NCBI GenBank assembly: GCA_046735215.1
Contig: JBKPSV010000298.1
Span: 1-8,278 of the forward strand
DNA from: JAMXLO01 sp046735215
GTDB taxonomy: Bacteria > Pseudomonadota > Alphaproteobacteria > Acetobacterales > Acetobacteraceae
Reading direction: 5' to 3'
Length of the DNA stretch: 8,278 nucleotides
Part shown: one piece after another, positions 1-5,560 of the stretch
How positions within the stretch are numbered: the first letter of the stretch is position 1
How the letters are laid out: every line of letters begins with the position of its first letter
Program-made: the position numbers and the translations under genes
The notes under the pieces: generated by a model
Database searches by the model: none
Told to the model about the DNA's origin: nothing
The model's input: the letters and a program-made list of their open reading frames with translations, nothing else

Positions 1-178
1 GTCCCGGCATGCTCATGCGAAGGGGAAAGCGATGGTCCGCAGCTCGTTCATACGTCCTGCCCCCGCAACCGTTGGTGCATGAGTAGACAATGTCAGTGCT
101 CGGTCACTCAAGCTGCGCACAATTTTCCCGTGGCCACCATCGCAAGCAACGGGTGCGGACGGCCGGTTTCGGCGGCGA
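1..178. other. Non-coding or unassigned left edge
   Basis: No gene is supported here. The stretch lies downstream of the OmpA-like lipoprotein gene on the minus strand. Several short open frames cross it on both strands, but none has protein-like composition. On the minus strand a 12-codon ORF (MNELRTIAFPFA, 51 down to 13) is preceded by a purine-rich GGGGGCAGGA. Its stop overlaps an ATG at 16-14 as ATGA, so a gene could begin at the very edge of the window, but too little of it is visible to judge. A weak GCCG/CGGC hairpin near 162-173 is too short to call a terminator. Confidence 0.4.
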
Positions 179-1432
179 TCAACAGCTGGGGATGACCTTG
201 AAGTCCACCCTGCGATCGAGCGCATCCGACAGATCGTCTGCCCCTGTACCAACCAGATTGTTCTTCGAGCCAACGCCGGTCGCAATCAGGTGACCGCGCA
301 GGCTTGGAGCATCCGCCTCCAGTCGCTGCGTCACATAATCAGCGCGCAGTTGCGAAAGCTGATCGTTCAACGCGATCGATCCGGAAGCACTCGTGTTGCC
401 CGTCACCTGCAGACAGGCGCCACGGTTCGCGCTGTTGGTTGCGATCTGCCGCACCCACATGTCGTACGGTCCGGTGGTTTGTCCGGTGCTGTCGAATGAC
501 GTCGATCCAGGGCGGAACAGGATCTTCATCCCAAGCGCCTTATTGTCCAATCCATAATTCACCAGCCGACCGAACGCTTCCTCGGCCTCGCCACGACGCC
601 GCAGCATCCAGTTGGTGAGGTAGACGCCGTTATAGACGCGCAGTTGGTTCCCCGCCGGAGACTTCTGTGCCGTGGTGTAGAGGTCGAGGGCATCCCGATA
701 GCGGCCGGTGTCGTAGGCGTCGATCGCATCGCTGATGATCGCCGCGGTCAGGATGCCGTTGAGATAGGTCTGGCTGATGGGATCGCCGACTTTCGTCGCC
801 TGGCACGTATCAATGTAGCTCTTGATGCTGGCGTCGTTGGTCCAACCTGGGCTGTCGCGGAAAAAGCCGGTCGGCGCTGCATCGATACCGTTCATCTGCG
901 CGCGTGTGACGGACTTGGCGACGGTCTTGCCGGCCTTCAGATCCACCATGACCAGGCAAAAACGATATCCTTCCCGCGTGCCGGCAGTCTGACCTTGCGC
1001 ATTCACTGGGGTGAAGGTGCCGACCATCACATTCGGGCCCTGCGCCACCGCTGCGGCAGTGAAGGGCTGGATGTCGAACTGCGGATACTTGTCCCGTGCC
1101 AGAGCCATGATATGATTCTGGATCTGCTGGGTGGCCGTGGTTTGCTCGCCGGTAACCCCGTTCACCAGCGGGTCGATCACCACGAGCCGCCGCTGACCTC
1201 CGGTGGGCGCGGTGGAGAACACGCCGTTGGCTGCATTCAGCACGGCCTGCTGAAACGGCACAGGTTGTACAGGCGGTGCCGGCGGTGGCGCAGTTGCGGC
1301 TACCTTGGGCGATTGACCTGGCTGGGTACAACTTGCCAGTAGCGCCATGGCACCAGATGCCAGCAAGACACGGCGTCTTCCAGGCCACCGGTCACGATCG
1401 GCAGTCGCTCTGCAGTGCGGCGAGTTCCGCAT
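179..1432 (-). CDS. Lipoprotein with OmpA-like C-terminal domain, partner of the adjacent kinase
   Basis: This encodes a 417-residue envelope lipoprotein. The chosen ATG at 1432 has GGGGGAGAG eight bases upstream and is the only start giving a complete signal peptide; the next Met (29) leaves six residues before the lipobox. Residues 19-35 read RRRVLLASG...LLASC, an arginine-rich, Tat-like signal ending in lipobox LASC, so C35 would be lipidated. A Pro/Ala linker follows (about 40-60). Residues 82-175 resemble the alpha/beta fold of FlgO/CsgG-type proteins (tentative), and 220-295 look helical and TPR-like. Residues 303-413 match the OmpA/Pal peptidoglycan-binding family (FRPGSTSFD, LS-LRADYV, DRRVDF). 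The usual GHTD motif is GNTS here, so the aspartate contacting diaminopimelate is Ser348, while the partner Arg363 is kept. Four cysteines (159, 210, 340, 417) could form disulfides. The 5' end overlaps the kinase gene by 41 bases, implying co-expression. The OmpA-like and lipoprotein calls are secure; the specific role is unknown. Confidence 0.85.
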   Translation of the reverse strand: MRNSPHCRATADRDRWPGRRRVLLASGAMALLASCTQPGQSPKVAATAPPPAPPVQPVPFQQAVLNAANGVFSTAPTGGQRRLVVIDPLVNGVTGEQTTATQQIQNHIMALARDKYPQFDIQPFTAAAVAQGPNVMVGTFTPVNAQGQTAGTREGYRFCLVMVDLKAGKTVAKSVTRAQMNGIDAAPTGFFRDSPGWTNDASIKSYIDTCQATKVGDPISQTYLNGILTAAIISDAIDAYDTGRYRDALDLYTTAQKSPAGNQLRVYNGVYLTNWMLRRRGEAEEAFGRLVNYGLDNKALGMKILFRPGSTSFDSTGQTTGPYDMWVRQIATNSANRGACLQVTGNTSASGSIALNDQLSQLRADYVTQRLEADAPSLRGHLIATGVGSKNNLVGTGADDLSDALDRRVDFKVIPSC

Positions 1433-3359
1433 TGGACAGGCTCTCCCCCAATTGCGCGCGGTTGATAATACCGATGCACCTTTCCGTACGCACATTGTTT
1501 TGCCTCGGCATCGGCGGCTTGGTCGCCATCGCGTCGGCCGGCCGGACGATGATGGTCGCGAGATTGCCCTGCAGGCTCGCCGGCGCATCGGCCAGTCGCG
1601 TTCGCAGCAGATCGAGATACTCGCTGGCCTGCTCGGTCTCCGGCCGCGCGTCGAGAGCGAGCGGGTTATCCGCGGCCATCGCGACCAGCAAGCGCGGACC
1701 GGCCGGCGAGGTCGCCGTCCATTCCATCGCCTTGCGCCCCGTCGCGCCGGATTGCGCGGGCCTTAACAGGTGCCGCACCGAACCATCGGGCTGGTACAGG
1801 TCGAGGTAGAGCGCGGGCTGTTTAGCCACGATACCGACGGTGAGCCTTCCGCCGATTGGCACGCTGTCTGACTCGAGCCGAAGCGCCAGTGGCGAAAGGC
1901 CATTATCCCAACCGCGCCGCACCAACGGCGCGACAACCGACAGCGCCGCACAGGCAAATCGATCGACGCGCGAAACCGCGTCGGTCACCCGGCCCGTCTC
2001 GTGCAATACGGCCAGCAGCCGAGCGAACTCCTGCCCCGAGGCGGCAAAGCCGGAAACGCGGACCACGTTGTTGTCAGCGGCGATGTCCAGCACCGCACAG
2101 GGAACCGACGCCGCCAAGGTCTTTGCCTGCTCGATCGGCGAAACCACAGGAGCAGGAGACGCTGCCGGCGGCGGCGGCGGTACGGCTATCGCAGACTGCT
2201 GTGGCTCTGGCGGTCGGGCTGGCGTCGGCACGCTCGCTACGTCGTTCCGACCGGCTGTGACGGAGGCCGGTTCTTGCGTCACTGCCGGCGGGGGAACGGA
2301 GTGCGGCACCAGCAGGTAGGCGGCACCGGCGAGCATCAAGATCCCGGCGCCAACCGCGGCCGCCCGTCCGATGCGTGGGCGGGGTTGGTCCGCATCTTGC
2401 CTCTGCTGGGGCGGGGGTGGGGCCGCCGGCTCCGGTCCTAGCAAAGCTAGCATGGCTTCAGCGCTCGGTGGCCGCTGGGCGGGATCCACCGCCAGTGCCG
2501 CATCGATCTGCGTCAGCAAGAGCCGCGGGTACCTTCCCGCGCCGATCTCCACGGCAGGCGCCAACGGGTCAGGTCGTCCGGCGGCCAAGGAATTCTGCCG
2601 CGCCAGCGCGTTCACCACACTGCCGCCGATCGCCCGATAGCAGAGTGCGCCGATTGCATAGATGTCGGAGAACTCGCCTTGCCGCAGACCCAGCATCTGC
2701 TCCGGGGGCCCGTAACCGCCGGAATAGATCTGGGTGTAGCCCATGGTTTCCGAGGGCGCGGCATGGCGTGTGGCGCCGAAGTCGATCAGCACCAGCCGCT
2801 CGTTCCTACCCAAGATTATGTTCGCCGGCTTGATGTCGCGATGCAGCAGCCCCGCCTGGTGGACGATCCTGACACTGGCCAACAGCTGCATGAGCAGCGA
2901 ACGTACCTTGTCGGGGGACAACCCCCTGGGCTCGCGGTGCAGTATCGCCGCGAGGCTTTCGCCCTCGACGTAATCCATGACCAGGAAGGCGGTGCCGAAC
3001 GCCTCGAAATAAGTCTGCACCCGAACGATTCCGTCGGCGGCGCCGGCGATCCGGCCGAGTCTGACCAGTGCACGCGCCTCACGCATGAACCGGTCCTTGC
3101 ATTCGTCGAACAACTCGGCGTCTTCGGCACTGCTCGGCTGGACCGACATGTCGCGGCGGGCGGCGAACTGCCGCGGATAATACTCCTTGATCGCGAAGTG
3201 CTGTCCCAGCAGATCGCTGGCAAGGTAGGTGATGCCAAACCCACCGCTGCCCAGTATCTGCTCGATCCGGTAGCCATTCACCGTGGTGTTACGCGGCAGT
3301 GCAGAGCTGGGCCATGTCTCCGCTGAGCCGCGCCCGGCTGCCCTGGTATCGTCACTCAT
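1392..3359 (-). CDS. Transmembrane Hanks-type serine/threonine protein kinase
   Basis: This encodes a 655-residue protein that would phosphorylate Ser/Thr on unknown targets. The kinase domain spans about 29-305: glycine loop GSGGFG (37-42), ATP lysine in AIKEYYP (K58), catalytic HRDIKPAN (173-180, D175), DFG (193-195), GPPE in place of APE (217-220), and SDIYAIGAL (231-239). All catalytic residues are intact. A Pro/Gln linker and one hydrophobic span (about 333-352) put the rest outside the cytoplasm: a second Pro-rich stalk (354-408), a BON-like segment with C421 and C470, a beta-rich region resembling DUF4384 (about 487-605), and a tail with C628 and C653 containing RAQLGESLS. The ATG at 3359 is preferred over GTG 3395 because the domain needs no extension, but its Shine-Dalgarno is weak, so the start is the least certain point. 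The gene overlaps the downstream OmpA-like lipoprotein and diverges from the methyltransferase gene. Kinase identity is firm; sensor ligand and targets are unknown. Confidence 0.92.
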   Translation of the reverse strand: MSDDTRAAGRGSAETWPSSALPRNTTVNGYRIEQILGSGGFGITYLASDLLGQHFAIKEYYPRQFAARRDMSVQPSSAEDAELFDECKDRFMREARALVRLGRIAGAADGIVRVQTYFEAFGTAFLVMDYVEGESLAAILHREPRGLSPDKVRSLLMQLLASVRIVHQAGLLHRDIKPANIILGRNERLVLIDFGATRHAAPSETMGYTQIYSGGYGPPEQMLGLRQGEFSDIYAIGALCYRAIGGSVVNALARQNSLAAGRPDPLAPAVEIGAGRYPRLLLTQIDAALAVDPAQRPPSAEAMLALLGPEPAAPPPPQQRQDADQPRPRIGRAAAVGAGILMLAGAAYLLVPHSVPPPAVTQEPASVTAGRNDVASVPTPARPPEPQQSAIAVPPPPPAASPAPVVSPIEQAKTLAASVPCAVLDIAADNNVVRVSGFAASGQEFARLLAVLHETGRVTDAVSRVDRFACAALSVVAPLVRRGWDNGLSPLALRLESDSVPIGGRLTVGIVAKQPALYLDLYQPDGSVRHLLRPAQSGATGRKAMEWTATSPAGPRLLVAMAADNPLALDARPETEQASEYLDLLRTRLADAPASLQGNLATIIVRPADAMATKPPMPRQNNVRTERCIGIINRAQLGESLSNAELAALQSDCRS

Positions 3360-3418
3360 CACGCGCGCTCGCGACCGGCGATCCCGCGGCGCCACAGATC
3401 ACGCCGGAGCACAGGCCC
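3360..3418. promoter_or_regulatory. Divergent intergenic region, kinase and methyltransferase
   Basis: These 59 bases separate two divergent start codons and should contain the 5' signals of both transcripts. The only clear element is the Shine-Dalgarno GGAG at 3406-3409, nine bases before the methyltransferase ATG. No convincing -10/-35 pair is visible on either strand. The promoters may be non-canonical, or may lie partly inside the neighbouring coding regions. Confidence 0.35.
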
Positions 3419-4078
3419 ATGACGCAAAACTGGAAACTGGTGCTGATCACGGCCCTCGCCAGCCTGGTCTTTTTCGGTCTCGCCATCCTCGGTGCGGGCG
3501 GGTTCGCCGCCTTCTTCTCCCACCCGCCACTGACAGCACTCATCATCGTCAATCTCGGGCTGTTTGTCGCCGCAATGTTTACCAGTGGGAACATTAGCCC
3601 AGGCGAGCGCGAGGATCGCGCCAATCGCTGGGTTCTGCCCGCGTTCGTCATTATCGCCCTAGTCTCGGCCTACGTGCCTGCCTATACGGACCGTATCGAC
3701 GTCTGGACCATCGACGGTGAAAGCGTCCGATGGCTCGGTGTCCTTTTGGCTACAGTCGGTGGTGCCCTGCGGCTCTGGCCGGTGTTCGTGCTGGGCCACC
3801 GTTTCAGTGGCCTCGTGGCGATCCAGCCGGGACATGCGCTGGTCACCGATGGGCCCTATCGCATCATTCGCCACCCCAGCTACCTTGGCCTGCTGATCGG
3901 CGCCGTCGGCTGGGTGCTCGCGTTCCGCTCCGGCATCGGGCTGTTGCTGGCCGCGCTGAACCTGATCCCGCTGATCGCGCGCATCCGCGCCGAGGAAACG
4001 CTGCTGCACTCGGAATTCGGGGCTGCCTACGACAGGTACCGCAGCAATACGTCTCGGTTGATCCCGGGACTCTACTGA
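3419..4078 (+). CDS. Isoprenylcysteine carboxyl methyltransferase / phospholipid methyltransferase family membrane protein
   Basis: This encodes a 219-residue integral membrane protein likely to transfer a methyl group from S-adenosylmethionine to a lipidic or hydrophobic acceptor. Hydrophobic segments lie at about 7-29, 37-55, 71-89, 105-125 and 155-187, the last probably a hairpin. The family signature is C-terminal: LVTDGPYRIIRHPSYLG (141-157) and RIRAEETLL (188-196), ending in FGAAYDRYRSNTSRLIPGLY. In the ICMT/PEMT family the RHPxYxG and paired-glutamate motifs form the cofactor pocket. The ATG at 3419 has GGAG nine bases upstream. Earlier in-frame starts from 3299 would run through the divergent kinase start and add a non-hydrophobic leader. 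Bacteria lack prenylated CaaX proteins of the eukaryotic type, so the true acceptor is unknown. It stands alone on the plus strand, and no functional link to its neighbours is evident. Confidence 0.9.
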   Translation: MTQNWKLVLITALASLVFFGLAILGAGGFAAFFSHPPLTALIIVNLGLFVAAMFTSGNISPGEREDRANRWVLPAFVIIALVSAYVPAYTDRIDVWTIDGESVRWLGVLLATVGGALRLWPVFVLGHRFSGLVAIQPGHALVTDGPYRIIRHPSYLGLLIGAVGWVLAFRSGIGLLLAALNLIPLIARIRAEETLLHSEFGAAYDRYRSNTSRLIPGLY

Positions 4079-4083
4079 CCCTG

Positions 4084-4140
4084 ACCGACAATAGGCTCGG
4101 ACGAGACGGGGGGCCGCACTGCCCCGCCGTCACTATCGGT
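4084..4140. terminator. Nested GC-rich hairpin between convergent genes
   Basis: The 74-base gap between two facing stop codons holds an inner stem of 10 base pairs (4105-4114 with 4121-4131, one bulged G, loop CGCACT). It is flanked by an outer imperfect stem pairing ACCGA and TAG (4084-4094, three bases bulged) with CTATCGGT (4133-4140). The position suits a bidirectional terminator for the methyltransferase and FAH-family genes. Neither strand has a T-tract after the stem, so it would not be a canonical intrinsic terminator. Confidence 0.5.
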
Positions 4141-4152
4141 GTGGCGTTGGGC

Positions 4153-5076
4153 TTACTTCGCGGGTGCGTATTTTCCTCCGGTCTGCGGCGTCGGTGTGTC
4201 AAAGCCCTGGTTCTGCCGATCCAGTCGCGTCTCACGCGACCAGCTACGCTTCAGTTCGTCGCGCACTTTGAAACTCAGCTTGCCCAGACCGCCACACTCC
4301 AGTTCCACCGTGTCGCCGTCCATGAAGGCGTTGAGGCCACGATGGTTGGTGCCGGTTGCGAGGATGTCCCCAGGCTCCAGCGTGTGGATCGAGGTGACCC
4401 ACTCGATGCAACGCGGAATCTTGTGCGCCATATCGTCGGTGTTGAAGTCCTGCATCAGCGTGCCGTTGTTCCACAGCTTCACCGGCACCTTGTGCGGGTC
4501 AGGGATCTCGTCCTTGGTCACCAGATAGGGGCCGATCGGCGCAAACGTGTCGCGAGACTTCATGGCAAAGAAGCTGGTGGGAGGGATGCCGCGCGCCGAG
4601 CCATCGATGAAGTTGGTATAGCCGAACACGTAGTCCATGGCGTCGGCCGCCTTCACGTGGCTGGCGCGCTTGCCGATCACCAGCGCCAGCTCCGCCTCGC
4701 CTTCGAAGATCGTCGCCGGCACGTCGGGCAGGATCATGGTTCCGCCCGGACCAAGTACCGCGGTCGGCGCCTTGTGAAACGCGTTGATCGGCGCCGGTTC
4801 CTTGCGAGTGCCGTTCTCCATGTAGTTCACCGCCATACAGACGATGTTGCCTGGCTTCGGCAACGGTGCCTGCAGCTTCACGCTGGACAGCGGTACACCG
4901 CCGCTGGCGGACGCGTCCTCCAGTCGCTTGCGGTATTCGCCGAAGCGCGCGATCAACCCATTGATTAGATCGGCGGGGCTAAGGTGCGGGATGTCGCGCA
5001 CCGCCGCAGAGACATCGATGATGGTATCACCCTTCACCACGCCCAACTTGTAGTCATCGAAGAACGCCAGCTTCAT
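4153..5076 (-). CDS. Fumarylacetoacetate hydrolase (FAH) family protein
   Basis: This encodes a 307-residue enzyme of the FAH superfamily, metal-dependent hydrolases or decarboxylases acting on 2-oxo-acid-type compounds in ring-cleavage and related pathways. Residues 1-70 form the N-terminal FAH lobe. From PKPGNIVCMAVNY (74-85) the catalytic domain begins, with metal ligands E125 and E127 in FEGEAEL and D158 in NFIDGSAR. K173 (AMKSRDTFAPIGP) and the MQDFNTDDM segment (208-216) fit the family core. Where many members have a TGTPxGVG loop, this protein has TGTNHRG (241-247). A basic tail of about 30 residues follows the fold. The ATG at 5076 has AGGGGG eight bases upstream, overlapping the cupin stop codon, and the gap to the cupin gene is only 11 bases, so the two are almost certainly co-transcribed. 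The family is certain; the substrate is not assignable. Confidence 0.92.
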   Translation of the reverse strand: MKLAFFDDYKLGVVKGDTIIDVSAAVRDIPHLSPADLINGLIARFGEYRKRLEDASASGGVPLSSVKLQAPLPKPGNIVCMAVNYMENGTRKEPAPINAFHKAPTAVLGPGGTMILPDVPATIFEGEAELALVIGKRASHVKAADAMDYVFGYTNFIDGSARGIPPTSFFAMKSRDTFAPIGPYLVTKDEIPDPHKVPVKLWNNGTLMQDFNTDDMAHKIPRCIEWVTSIHTLEPGDILATGTNHRGLNAFMDGDTVELECGGLGKLSFKVRDELKRSWSRETRLDRQNQGFDTPTPQTGGKYAPAK

Positions 5077-5087
5077 GGTTCAGCCCC

Positions 5088-5438
5088 CTATTCAACCGGA
5101 ACGAAGATCGAGCGGCGCATTTTGCCGCCAACCGACTTCGACAGATGCCCCTTGCCGGTGATGTCCTCTACCAGCACCACCTCGCCGGCGTTGATCACCC
5201 GCGCTTCGCCGTCGCTTGCCGTGATCTGCACGCCGCCGTCAAGGTTGATGATGTACTGGCGCCGCGGCGCCGGGTGCCATGACAGGTCATAGTCGCCGGA
5301 GGTTTCGCGAAAGATGATGCCGTTGGCGGGAAGGCGGGCAGACAGCTTGGAGAAATTTCGTTCTTCGACCCACTGCACCTCTACGTCGCGCCAGTGAGAT
5401 TCACCGTTCGCATCGCAGTACAAGTTGTGGATACGCAT
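5088..5438 (-). CDS. Small single-domain cupin protein
   Basis: This encodes a 116-residue protein with one predicted cupin beta-barrel. The recognisable core is SWHPAPRRQYIINLDGG (53-69), then a DGE turn (76-78), then INAGEVVLVEDITGKGHLS (82-100). Of the classical cupin metal ligands, H55 and H98 are visible. The second histidine and the glutamate of motif 1 are replaced by the APRRQY stretch, so metal binding is possible but not of the standard type. The ATG at 5438 has an ideal AGGAGG five bases upstream (5444-5449), suggesting efficient translation. It is the first gene of a two-gene unit with the FAH-family hydrolase and could be an accessory enzyme (isomerase or dioxygenase-like) or a binding protein for the same pathway. 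A probable promoter and a strong hairpin lie just upstream. Confidence 0.82.
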   Translation of the reverse strand: MRIHNLYCDANGESHWRDVEVQWVEERNFSKLSARLPANGIIFRETSGDYDLSWHPAPRRQYIINLDGGVQITASDGEARVINAGEVVLVEDITGKGHLSKSVGGKMRRSIFVPVE

Positions 5439-5482
5439 CGCTTCCTCCTGTCGGTTGCCCGGTCGATTGGTGCGCCAGGCAG

Positions 5483-5488
5483 ATTATA
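5483..5488 (-). promoter_or_regulatory. Candidate -10 box of the cupin/FAH unit
   Basis: The minus strand reads TATAAT here, a perfect sigma70-type -10 hexamer about 45 bases before the cupin start. No good -35 hexamer is seen at 16-18 bases spacing; that position falls inside the adjacent 12-bp inverted repeat. The promoter may therefore depend on an activator, or be controlled through that repeat. Confidence 0.4.
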
Positions 5489-5492
5489 GGCA

Positions 5493-5521
5493 ATGCAGCC
5501 TGGGGGCCACCCAGGCTGCAT
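5493..5521 (-). terminator. Perfect 12-bp hairpin after the peroxidase gene
   Basis: ATGCAGCCTGGG (5493-5504) and CCCAGGCTGCAT (5510-5521) are exact reverse complements around a five-base loop GGCCA. It begins 39 bases after the peroxidase stop on the minus strand, so termination is the simplest reading. There is no T-tract after it; the next bases run straight into TATAAT. It could equally be a dimeric-regulator operator covering the -35 region of the cupin promoter. Confidence 0.55.
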
Positions 5522-5560
5522 GTCCGACAGAGGCGCTGATGCCTGGTGTCTCAGTCAGGA

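Noticed and set aside
1..195. Open plus-strand frame from base 1 as the end of an upstream gene
   Set aside because: The translation has improbable composition with many cysteines and no motif, and it runs into the 3' end of the lipoprotein gene.
1433..1588. Longer N-terminus for the OmpA-like lipoprotein starting at 1588
   Set aside because: It lies wholly within the kinase coding region, is arginine-rich without signal-peptide character, and the 1432 start has a good Shine-Dalgarno.
3360..3395. GTG start at 3395 for the kinase
   Set aside because: It adds 12 arginine-rich residues, has no ribosome site, and is not needed for the kinase fold. It remains possible because the chosen start is also weak.
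3299..3418. Upstream start for the methyltransferase at 3299
   Set aside because: It would overlap the divergent kinase start and add a non-hydrophobic leader; ATG 3419 has GGAG at proper spacing and begins just before the first membrane segment.
3730..4968. 412-codon plus-strand open frame across the methyltransferase and FAH genes
   Set aside because: It covers two well-supported genes in other frames and its translation is Arg/His/Gly-rich with no recognisable motif; this is typical antisense openness in high-GC DNA.
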